From Amoebophrya sp. AT5.2 (taxonomy: Eukaryota > Sar > Dinophyceae > Syndiniales > Amoebophryaceae), in contig RXOD01004908.1 of the NCBI GenBank assembly GCA_005223375.1, forward strand, positions 1-17,256: a stretch of DNA of 17,256 bases. The letters run 5' to 3'. Each line of letters opens with the position of its first letter. Position 1 is the first letter of the stretch. The notes beneath the pieces are model-generated. The model did no database searches, was not told the origin of the DNA, and saw only the letters and a list, made by a program, of their open reading frames with translations. A program made the translations under genes and the position numbers. This document shows, piece by piece, positions 1 through 8,648 of the stretch.

Positions 1-1
1 C

Positions 2-100
2 TCCGTCTGCTTGTTTAGGCAGGACGGCGGTACCGATCGTGCCTGGCTCCCGTCGCCCAAGGCGCCGGCGCTCAAAAAATTCACGACCAGCATCAAGTGA
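2..100 (+). CDS. 3' end of an unidentified protein (partial gene, probable last exon)
   Basis: A reading frame is open from the window edge to a TGA at 98-100. Its codons are GC-rich, as in the real genes here, and the peptide ends in Lys-Lys-Phe-Thr-Thr-Ser-Ile-Lys. A pyrimidine-rich stretch (CTCCGTCTGCTTGTTTAG, 1-18) looks like an intron acceptor. The coding part may therefore begin at 19, or at 23 if the following GCAG is used. About 26-33 residues are visible and match no family I recognise. The stop is followed by AT-richer sequence without coding character, which fits the end of a gene. It could also be a chance open frame, since so little is in the window. Confidence 0.4.
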   Translation, partial: SVCLFRQDGGTDRAWLPSPKAPALKKFTTSIK

Positions 101-742
101 AGACCTATAGCGGATGGGCAAAGAATAAGAACGAAAGTCATGCGCATGTTCTGACGAATAGGATTTGTTTTTCTGGGGGAGTTTCGCTTCTCCCGATTGA
201 TTCGCGAACGCGAGGAATAAAAATGAACGAAAACCAATGGTGGTCGGGAGGTACTATGAAAAATAGTCGGGCGGGTCTGCTGGTTGTCTTGGTCGTGGTC
301 CGCGACTTTGATTGTTGTACGCGCTTTCGATTCGAGGAGTTCTGCTAAGATCCGATCGGAAACATTCGTTGCAGATGCACATGCAGCATAGACGCCTTCT
401 AAACTAGACGCGCGTGTAGACGTAGAGTTAGAGAAGCAGCAAGTGTTTCGAAAAAATTGTGGGTCTCATCTCTACTACTTCCTCTTTCAGTGGTGACTGA
501 TATGCATCGAGTCGTCCTACAAACGCAGCTGCAACAGCACGCATAACCAGCCTGGTCACGTAAAACTGTAGTTTCTCTTCAGCAGAAATAAATCCTATGC
601 ATGGAGATAACTATCATTTTATGTTCCACGACCTGCCTATGCCACTTCGGCTTTGAGCTGTCAGAAAATTGTGTTTCCCTAAGAAACAACTGAAAATCTT
701 GACTTCCTCAACTGAAGGACCACCAAAACACCACACTCGAAG
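101..742. other. Intergenic region, upstream of the TatD gene
   Basis: About 640 bases with lower GC than the flanking genes and short frames on both strands, none resembling a known protein. An in-frame TGA at 713-715 lies 28 bases before the TatD ATG and rules out an uninterrupted upstream extension of that gene. I see no TATA box, spliced-leader acceptor or RNA gene that I could defend. It probably holds the 3' UTR of the upstream gene and the promoter and 5' UTR of the next. Confidence 0.5.
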
Positions 743-2629
743 ATGCCGCGCGCCGTCCGATGGCGTGCCAAGGACGACCAGAAGGGCACCGGTGGAGGCC
801 TTAGCGTGGAACAAAGCTCCGCTTCAACAAACATCGTTAAAAAGACTGACATTTCAAGGCCTGCGCAATCGGACAACCCCGCACTGGTTTTTTTCCCGCC
901 CACGCGCGGCCTCGCGAGAGTGGATGGAAGGGCAGAGCCTCCGGAGCACCCCCCGAACGACCCTCTCGAGGTCGTGGACATCGCTTTAAATCTCGCCGAC
1001 GTGAAGTATGACGGGCGGTACGACAACCGCTCTTTGCACGCCCCCGACCACGCGCAGGTGCTCTACCGCGCGTTTTACTTCGGGAGGTACTTCGAGAACC
1101 TTCCCTGCAGCGTGGGAAGGTGCATGGTGTCCGGCGGCGGCCTCGAGTGGATCCGTAAGGCGTACTGGCTCATGGAAAAACACGACCCGGGCGGGAAGCT
1201 GCTCAAAACCTGCATCGGCGTGCACCCCACGATGGTGAAGGAATTTTTGTTCCTGCCGGAAAAGTTTTTCCCCGAGACGGGCACGGTTGAGGTGCACCCG
1301 CCGGAGCTGCGGGAGTGGAGACCTCCAGGAGCAGCCGCTGCCGCCTCCAGCAGGGGAACAATTATATCAAAGGGCGGAAATAACAGCATGAACTACAACA
1401 AGCCGGTGGAGGTTTCTAACTATGGATTTGCGGACTCCCGCATTCACGAACATTTTCAAGATCCATGCTACGCCGAGAGGCATCTGCAGCTGCTGAAAAC
1501 CGAGTTCCTGAGCCATCCGGAGCGAAGAAGGCGGGTCGTGGCCATCGGGGAAATCGGGCTGGACTACGAGCGCACGAAATTCTGCCCGATCGATTTGCAG
1601 CGCCGGTTCCTGGAGCTGCAGCTGCCGCTGGCGGCGGAATATGACCTGCCTCTTTACATTCACGTGCGCGGAGAGGGTTGCGCAGCGGAATTCGTGCAGA
1701 TACTGGAACGAGTTCTGCTCGCGCCGTTCTTCGCTTCGTTTCGGAGAGACATGCCTCAGAGACAGCTGGAGGAGGAATGCTTGGCAACCGGTCGTGGGGC
1801 AGAGGTGGAAAAGGGGGCAGTAGGGGAAAAGGGCGCAAGTTCAAGCAGTGGAGGTACTTCTAGCAGCGGCGCATCGAAAGCGAAAACCAAGACCTCGGCG
1901 TCGAGAAAGTGTCCGGTTTTCCGGTCTGGTGTCGTGCACAGTTTCACCGGCAGTGTGGAGGATTTGCGAATGCTACTGAGCTACAATTTGTACGTGTCGG
2001 TGAACGGGTGCTCAGTAAGAACAAAGGCTGGCTGCGACATGGTGAAGGAAATCCCTCTAGAACGACTGCTTCTCGAAACGGATGCGCCTTACTGCCGGAT
2101 TGAGAAATCCCACCCGTTGCACCCGATGCTAACGACAGAAAACATCACCGTGTTCAACGCAGACACGGTTTTGCGGACGGATGCGCGGTTAGCGAAAGGC
2201 GGCCTGGCCTGGGGCGTGGTTGTTGACGGCGTGGTGGAGAATCCGGATGGGGTGCTTGTTGAAAGTAAGAGGCCGTTGACGCAGGCAGATGTCACGACGA
2301 CGTTGTTTCCGAAGGCGCTGGAAGGGAGCGGAGCAGTGGAATCTGCAGCGGAAAATCGAGGTGGGGGAACAGTGTCGACGTCAGATAGTCTTCTCGCAGA
2401 GGTCATGGGGCAACTACCGGCGCACCACCCTGCAGCAGGCAAGGGGAACAAGAAAGGGAAGGGTAAAAAGGGCAAGAAGCAGCTGACGCCGAAGGAGAAA
2501 GTGGAAAAGCGGAACGAGCCCATCAATGTCCTCCAGGTCGCGGAGGCAGTGGCGCTGCTGAAGGGCATCTCTGCTGTGGAGCTGATTCGTGTCACTCGCG
2601 AAAACACGCGAAAGCTTCTCGGGATGTAA
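743..2629 (+). CDS. TatD-family metal-dependent deoxyribonuclease (TATDN1-like)
   Basis: A 628-residue uninterrupted ORF. The TatD fold starts near residue 78 with VDIALNLAD, where bacterial members have a metal-binding HxD-type motif and eukaryotic TATDN1 proteins a similar D-x-x-x-N variant. In order follow GVHP (159-162), the metal ligand region GEIGLDYER (269-277, Glu270), His307 in HVRG, His399 in HSFTG, and Asp447 in ETDAPYC. The C-terminal block beginning NEPINVLQVAE also matches the family. Members are TIM-barrel nucleases with 3'-5' exonuclease or apurinic activity, linked to DNA repair and apoptotic DNA breakdown. The usual length is about 260-300 residues. The excess here is a 77-residue N-terminal extension, a Gly/Ser/Lys insert at about 350-390 and a Lys/Gly-rich stretch at about 568-590 that could act as a nuclear localisation signal. 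ATG 743 is the first Met after an in-frame stop at 713. No intron is needed. Confidence 0.95.
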   Translation: MPRAVRWRAKDDQKGTGGGLSVEQSSASTNIVKKTDISRPAQSDNPALVFFPPTRGLARVDGRAEPPEHPPNDPLEVVDIALNLADVKYDGRYDNRSLHAPDHAQVLYRAFYFGRYFENLPCSVGRCMVSGGGLEWIRKAYWLMEKHDPGGKLLKTCIGVHPTMVKEFLFLPEKFFPETGTVEVHPPELREWRPPGAAAAASSRGTIISKGGNNSMNYNKPVEVSNYGFADSRIHEHFQDPCYAERHLQLLKTEFLSHPERRRRVVAIGEIGLDYERTKFCPIDLQRRFLELQLPLAAEYDLPLYIHVRGEGCAAEFVQILERVLLAPFFASFRRDMPQRQLEEECLATGRGAEVEKGAVGEKGASSSSGGTSSSGASKAKTKTSASRKCPVFRSGVVHSFTGSVEDLRMLLSYNLYVSVNGCSVRTKAGCDMVKEIPLERLLLETDAPYCRIEKSHPLHPMLTTENITVFNADTVLRTDARLAKGGLAWGVVVDGVVENPDGVLVESKRPLTQADVTTTLFPKALEGSGAVESAAENRGGGTVSTSDSLLAEVMGQLPAHHPAAGKGNKKGKGKKGKKQLTPKEKVEKRNEPINVLQVAEAVALLKGISAVELIRVTRENTRKLLGM

Positions 2630-3658
2630 AAAAAATGTTAGCTACAACAGCTACAGCAGGAGCATTGACAGCGCTCGAGTACTGCGTGTTTCATGACTAC
2701 TTACACATAATTCATAGCTCTTGGCTTGCTTTCCAAGAAAGTAGTGACTTGTGATCGACAAAGCAGAACGCGGTAGGGAAAGCCACAGGAGTACTCACTC
2801 AGAAGAGCGAAAAAACATTAGAGAATGAAAGATACGTAGTGGGAGGTTGGTAAAAGCCCGCCCATCGTGATCTCACGGATCTTCACAACGCTCCAAATTT
2901 TTTGAGCCGTCCACCTTTTCAACCATGAAAGACTCTTTGGGCGCCGTTTTGGAAAGATGGGCTGCGCGTGTGCTACAGAGAGGCTTAACAGTCACAACGC
3001 AGTGCATTGCATAATTTATCACCCATTCGATCCTCACGCGGGATGAAAATGAAATTACCGTCCGCGGTAACCCCCGACGTCAACCGCGTTCAGAATCGAT
3101 CCTGTTCTGCTTGAAGTTAGTGATTTGATGTCGATGTACTTCGCGTGTGTTTGTTATTCGTGCCTGCCTACTTGTTGATGAGGATCGGTAACGGCGAACG
3201 CCACACATCGATCCGGAGTGCAGCAGGGAGCTGTATTTTGTCCTACTCGAGCACATTGATTCGTCGATTTATTATCGTGCGATCATGTTCATGTTGTCGA
3301 CGCTTCGTGGTCGGATTGAGCGATCGATCGCGACGTCATGTGGATGCATGTGGGCATGATGATGATCGCTTTTTTTGGTGTTTCGGGGTGCTTGGTAGGG
3401 TTTGTAAACGGCATCCTCCACAACTGAACAATACAAAGAAACAGTAGAAAGCTTTCAGGAGCAGGTGGTTCTCCGACCAACTGCATCGATTACGGGCTTT
3501 GACTACAATTCCTTCAGTTGGAGAATATAGTTTCCCTCGAAGTAGAGGAGGACACTTAGGCGTGTCTACGTAGAACAAAGGAGCACTTTGGCTTTGAGCA
3601 GCATCAAAAGAATATACGTCAGTGTGCACCATTGCCATTGCTCTTGCTTCACCTCAAC
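2630..3658. other. Intergenic region between the TatD and helicase genes
   Basis: About 1 kb of roughly 48% GC with only short, unrecognised frames on both strands. A 12-bp perfect palindrome, GCGATCGATCGC, lies at 3320-3331. No tRNA, snRNA or repeat of note was found. The frame of the helicase is open upstream of its ATG to at least 3632 but without another ATG, so this region should contain the helicase promoter and 5' UTR. Confidence 0.5.
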
Positions 3659-6600
3659 ATGACCTCTACTTCGCCAGCGCCAAAGCGGCGTAGGTCGTCT
3701 CCAGCTGAAAAAAAGAGTCTCAGCGTCGCGAGTCCGGCCAAGACCGGGCGCAACAATCCTGCTCCAGAGTTCTGCGTAGCTGCAGTGGGCGGTAGCCAGC
3801 GCCAGGCGATCCAGCAGAACTCGGCGCAACAAGATAATCCGCCGGTGGCGGGAAATGCAGGAAACAGCTGCGACGAGAACGCAGGCGCGGCCGCGGCAGC
3901 GGGCGACGAGTTTGCGGAGAATGTGGAAGTGTTTGGTGCGGATGGTGAAGTCGTGCATGGTGAAGCGCCGCAAGTCCTCCCGCAACCTCCCCCGCCTCAG
4001 CCACTGATCGACGAACTCGGAGAGATCGAGGAGGAGGAGGAGGTGGCGGATTATGTGTCGGAGCTCGAAGATTTCGATGAAGACGCTGAGGTCGCGGCGG
4101 ACGGGGACGCGCAGGAGGCGGATGCGGACAGCAACAGCGAACAAGATGTCGAGGAGCAGGACGAGCAGGCCGGCGCGCAGCAGCACCAGCAACACGTCGC
4201 GAACGAGGACCTGGACGATCCCACACCGTATCTGGTCCACCTGCCGGTCGCTTCTCAGGCCGTAGTCACCGCGGCGGAGCGCCCGGAGGGCCCGCGGCAG
4301 GGCGATAAGGGTTTCAGCGCGTATTTCCAGCAGTTCCTGCGGCAGCACAAGAACCTACCGCGGGCGGCGCACGGCGGAGATGAAGTAGGCGATGCAGGTG
4401 CGGGGAGCAGGGGGCTGCTGCCGCACCAGGAGGTCGCGTTGGCGGGGCTGGAGTCGGGGCACACGCCCAGGTTACTGGTGGACCACCGCACAGGTTCGGG
4501 CAAAACCCGGACCATGATCGAGGTGCTAGATCTGTACATGATGTGCGGGAAGCCGAAGGTCGTGATTGTGCCGACGGAAAACCTGAAGCGCAACTTCCTG
4601 CTGGAGCTGGTTCGGTGGCCGAGTAGGTGGAGGACCTTCTGGGCGGTGCAGAACAGCCGGATGGCGTCGACGGCGGCGCGAGCGGTGAACTGGGTGGCGA
4701 GGATGGAGGAAGAGTGGACGCCGAAGAAGGAAATGATAAAAAGCGTCGAGGACTGCATCGGGCTCACAGGCAAGATCTGGCGGCAACAGATCTCCGACAG
4801 AGCCGTGGCGGACTTCGTGGAGAAGTACCCGCAGGTGCGCGGTGCCTTTGTTTGTCTTTGTTCTGGCTTCAAATTGCTATACATCTTTTTTGAACGGCAG
4901 CTTCAGCTGAATTTTTCCCATTTGCTTCCATCTCGATCTCCTCTCCTCTGCCAGGTTTCTTTTCCCCGAGCTCCAGTCAGAATCGTGAGCTACGCGCGCG
5001 CTGGCGGGAGCGCGATGAAGCCGTCGGCGCCGGATTTGATTTTGCGGTTTGGGAAAAAGGTGCTCGGAAAGAAGGAGGACGGCACCAAAGAAACGTGGCA
5101 GGGTGTGAACTTGTGGAGCGGGGCGATTATTTTGCTCGACGAGGCGCACAATTGCGTGAAGAGACAATCCGCGTACTCGCGGCAGCTTGAAAAGCTTACA
5201 AATGCGCTCCGAACGACGGACGAAAGCACCAGACTCGTTCTCCTCACCGCGACGCCCGCCGGCGGAAGCAAAAGCGCAAGCAATCCCAACGCGTTGCTAA
5301 ACATCGTGAAGGGAAGCGGAAACCTCCGCCGCTGCCACGAGGGCTATGCAACCCATTACGACGGCCAGGTCGGGTTCCCGAAGGTGTTGGTCACGAAGAA
5401 GCCGTTCTACGCGTTCCGCGGGCGGGAGCTGCAGCAAGTGGGCGCCAGCTACCGGAAGGCGAACGTCGTGCGGGTGGAGATGGGAGGCGGGGTCTACGGT
5501 CGTTACCTGCGGGTGTACAGTGCGCTTCCGTTCTGGGCCGACGACCGCACGGCGAACCACTACCGGAAGCTATCCTCGCGCTGCGTGACGTGGATGCCGC
5601 CGCAGTATGCGGCGAGGGAGGAGCAGAAGCAGAAAATGCTGGCGAGTGAAAGGAACATGAAGAGCTTCGTGACAAAGGGGTACCAGGCGGGGCAGCGCAT
5701 TCGCGAAATGGGGCTGAAGAGTGTGGTGCTGGTTTCGAAACAGAACGGGCTGAAGGCGGTCGCAGCAGTGCTGGAGAACATGTTGGGGGAGGAGCGGGTG
5801 CTGAGCTTGACGGACAGGAGCCAGGTGGCAGCGGCCATGGAAAAGTTCAACGCGCCCAACAACGTCCACGGCGAGAAGTATTTGTGCCTAGTGGCAGATA
5901 CCGATACGTGCGGGGAAGGGGTCAGCTTCATGTCGGTACTGCGTACTTACTTTTATTTTTTATACGGCTTCCTCTAGAGAATGGCGCTGCATATATTGCT
6001 ATCATTCTTGTTTCGAGCCACAAGTGATTAGCGTCGCGTGCAGTTGATGACGGAGATTAGCATTATAATTTTTGGGAAAACTACCGCCTTCAGTTTGAGT
6101 GCGATTTAGTGTTCATGTTTGCGAAATCTTCCAGGTCCGCGAATGCCACCTGCTCACGATCCCGGAGACAGCCGCCGACTTTAATCAGTGGCTCGGTCGC
6201 ACAAACCGCCAGGGTTCGCACAAGATGCTAGCCGCGGACGACAGGGACTTGGAGTATTTCATCTACGTCGCCACGTTTCCGAGCGGTTGGGTGCCGCAGG
6301 ACCTGAACACTACGACGCTCATGCTATTGCGGAGCTGCGTAACCGGCGCCATTGGCGACGAGACAGGTGCTGGCTCTTCTTTGTTTTCGTTTTCGGTTGC
6401 GATTAATTTCTGCCGCCGTGGCTCCTGGCGCAAATATAGTTGTAGGAACGACGAGTCCGGTTGCTGGTCGCATCATAGCTCGTTGCTGAGTGTGCGGCTG
6501 AACGTCGAAGAATCTATCGCGCGCAATCAATCTCGCCACCAGGTCAACTGGAAAGGGATTTGCTCAAGAACGTGGAAACTATCGAAGCGGCGTACGAGGA

Positions 6601-6826
6601 CGAGCAGAAGCTGAAGCGGGCGATCCAGCGCAAGGAGCTGGAAGACGACTACGGCATCAAGTCCCTGTGCAAGGAACACACGGTCGCGCGGCTGAAGAGC
6701 CTGAAATTCACGGAGGACGAAGTCAGGCTGAAGAAGTTGCAGAACCAGGTGGAGAAGTTCGAGAAAGGGATGAAGTTGTGGAGGCAAAAAACTGCATTCG
6801 ACTGGAGTCTGTACGGGGAGGCGTGA
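3659..6826 (+). CDS. SF2 DEAH-box helicase/ATPase, D6/D11 (VETF)-like, four exons
   Basis: The best model joins exons 3659-4834, 4955-5935, 6135-6366 and 6543-6826, giving 890 residues and a TGA at 6824-6826. Residues 1 to about 215 are Glu/Asp/Gln/Ala-rich and probably disordered. The helicase core shows a Q-motif-like LLPHQEVAL, Walker A TGSGKT (Lys282), Walker B/motif II LLDEAHN (DEAH 454-457), motif III LTATPAG (about 490), motif V GEGVSF and the motif VI arginine signature QWLGRTNRQ (737-745). The GEGVSF to QWLGR layout resembles the D6/D11-type helicases of nucleocytoplasmic large DNA viruses and relatives more than SNF2 or DEAD RNA helicases. The C-terminal 100 residues are charged and likely coiled coil. 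It should couple ATP hydrolysis to nucleic-acid remodelling, but the target is unknown. Upstream of ATG 3659 only non-ATG codons are in frame. Introns 2 and 3 are required to join motifs V and VI and the C-terminus. Confidence 0.9.
4835..4954 (+). other. Helicase intron 1 (120 nt, phase 0, no in-frame stop)
   Basis: It begins GTGCGCGGTG after CCGCAG and ends in a long pyrimidine tract with TCTGCCAG, followed by GTTTCT. CAGGT therefore occurs at both junctions. The translation across it (Cys, Phe and Leu-rich) is unlike the flanking helicase sequence, and removal joins KYPQ to VSFPRAP in frame. The length is an exact multiple of three and there is no stop, so retention would add 40 residues between the Walker A and DEAH motifs. 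Confidence 0.75.
5936..6134 (+). other. Helicase intron 2 (199 nt, phase 0)
   Basis: The donor GTACTGCG follows ATGTCG. The acceptor AAATCTTCCAG precedes GTCCGC. It is AT-rich, with an in-frame TAG at 5975-5977. Splicing is needed to join motif V (GEGVSF) to motif VI (QWLGRTNRQ). Confidence 0.9.
6367..6542 (+). other. Helicase intron 3 (176 nt, phase 1)
   Basis: The donor GTGCTGGCTC follows GAGACAG and the acceptor CGCCACCAG precedes GTCAAC. CAGGT again occurs at both junctions. Removal joins a split Gly codon and continues into QLERDLLKNVE and the coiled-coil tail. Confidence 0.88.
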
Positions 6827-8113
6827 CCAAATACCGGGGGGAGAAGATTTTTCTGAAAAGAGGAAACTGGCGCTGTGCTGTGTCTCGGTTTACCTCAGGA
6901 GGGCGGCTTCGTAAGGGAGTACTGCTCATCAATCCGGCGACATGTAGACGCTGAAGCGGTAGGAAAGATTATAATACTAGCTGCAGGCTCAGGCACACAT
7001 TTGCGTCTGACTGCCTCAAAATTCAATTGGACGAATCCTCGACTGAGATACACAAAGTCACACACTAGCTACAATGAATTCCACCTATGAGAGATTCTGT
7101 GTTTGCAGCCCACGACTGAATATTAAACAAAGCGCGCCGTGCCTTCATTGGCTTAGTGCTCTAGTTTTTCCATCAAACTGTTCTGCGAGCGTTAGACTCT
7201 TCAACGCATCGCCGGCTGATTCTCAATCGAATCATGTTGCCTGAACCCGGCATAACCTACAAGCGGAACTCTAATTTTTTGGTTTTGACTTCTTCGACGT
7301 CAAGGAGAAGACGAAGTCGAAGTGGACACGAGTGCTGACAAAGTGGTCGCTGATAGCGCGCGCGCCTGTACCTGTACCAACAGAGCGACTTGAAGTTTAA
7401 AGCAGGCTTACTACAACGACTTTGAATTTGATGTAGATGACGAGTTGGTGTTAGATCAGGAGAATCTTCCAGGTACCGCACTGGTACTTCTGTGCTGGAG
7501 AAACACAAGCTCCGATCCCCACTTGTGTACGTAAAAGAATGAAATTGGCAAGAGGATGGCACGCTTGTGACAACAAAGAAGGTGTAGTTGTACACGACGA
7601 AGATAGATCAAAAGCCAGTTGTGCTGCCCGATTCGATGCATGTAGTGCAGGTAGACGTAGAGACATTCTGTGCAACGTTACCTCAGCAAGACCGCGGCCG
7701 TCGGGGTCAGGCACGATTTTGGTTCGGACACTGTACCATAAATGCGACCTATGAACTAAGATTCGCCTGTCTTCCTGTCCGACTTCGAACTATGTTTGAA
7801 ACTACATCTTTAAAGAGTTGAGCTCCTGATCGTCTCATGTGGCGGTCCATTTCGATGGCCGTCGACCGCGCGACCGAAAAACCAACAGCGAAGCCATGTG
7901 TGTGCGAAAAGAATGATAAAACGCGGTGAAAATTGTTGTCGGTATATGTGAGGATGGGACTGGTGCGTGTGAGCCTCTAGCTCGCTTGCGTTTTGCTTTT
8001 GTTTTGGCGTGCCGCTGCAGTGGGTCCCAGTCGGTAAACTGAAACCACCGTGTTGAAATGTAATTGTAACACCTCAATAAAGAAAAAATTCACGGATTGA
8101 TAGTGTTGGAGAG
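6827..8113. other. Intergenic region downstream of the helicase
   Basis: About 1.3 kb of lower-GC sequence. Frames on both strands reach about 110 codons but have no recognisable motifs or coding-like bias. I see no RNA gene or repeat here that I can support. Confidence 0.5.
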
Positions 8114-8470
8114 ATGCAACGCGCGAAGGTTCTCGTCGTAAAGGTGCTTGGTGAGAGCCCTGAGAAAAATGCAGGGAACTACCATCGATTCGGGCTCGAG
8201 TATGAGCGTTGGGTAGACGAGTTGAGGGCTCGAGTTCGCGAGAGAAAAAAGCTGTGTGATATGTTTGGTTTGCTCTTGGCAGCAGCCAATATCGCTTTTT
8301 CCTTGCAGATTGACTTCGCTCGTGCCCGTGCGCTGCAAGTCGTCAAGTCAATGAGAAGGTCTTGCTTCGATCGGGTACAACTACAAGTGCATTTTGGCAG
8401 ACACATGTTTCGACAAAGCCGAAGCTTCTTGCAGCGTCTCGAAGCCGACAACAGTGTCTGCGAGCAGTAG
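8114..8470 (+). CDS. Possible small basic hypothetical protein
   Basis: An ATG-initiated frame of 118 residues, Arg-rich and amphipathic in its first two thirds (for example YERWVDELRARVRERKK). It contains a short hydrophobic stretch, MFGLLLAAANIAF, near residues 50-62. I recognise no family. TTTTTCCTTGCAG at about 8306-8318 could instead be an intron acceptor, in which case this stretch would be the 5' part of a spliced gene. A 255-codon frame on the opposite strand overlaps it and looks like a shadow. The codon mix is plausible but not decisive. Confidence 0.25.
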   Translation: MQRAKVLVVKVLGESPEKNAGNYHRFGLEYERWVDELRARVRERKKLCDMFGLLLAAANIAFSLQIDFARARALQVVKSMRRSCFDRVQLQVHFGRHMFRQSRSFLQRLEADNSVCEQ

Positions 8471-8648
8471 AGGTCAATTACTGCTGCCGGCGCTTCCGTG
8501 CGCTCGCGGCGACACCCCATGTCATGAATACAACTCTGGGCCAGCGGTCGGCAATTGCAGCGCCGTCGAGTTGCATGAGCAGCCCACTTGAGGACGCACA
8601 GTTGCTGATGGCGGCTCCCGCACGAGAAGAAAAACCTGCCAGGAGAAG

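Noticed and set aside
660..800. Weak similarity of the TatD 5' region (CCAGAAGGGCACC) to 13300-13340 (CCAAAAGGGCACC)
   Set aside because: The match extends over little more than a dozen bases and could be chance.
3145..3447. 100-codon + strand frame
   Set aside because: Low GC third positions and no recognisable sequence. It sits in intergenic DNA.
7257..7595. 112-codon minus-strand frame in the helicase downstream region
   Set aside because: No domain, and the composition matches non-coding surroundings.
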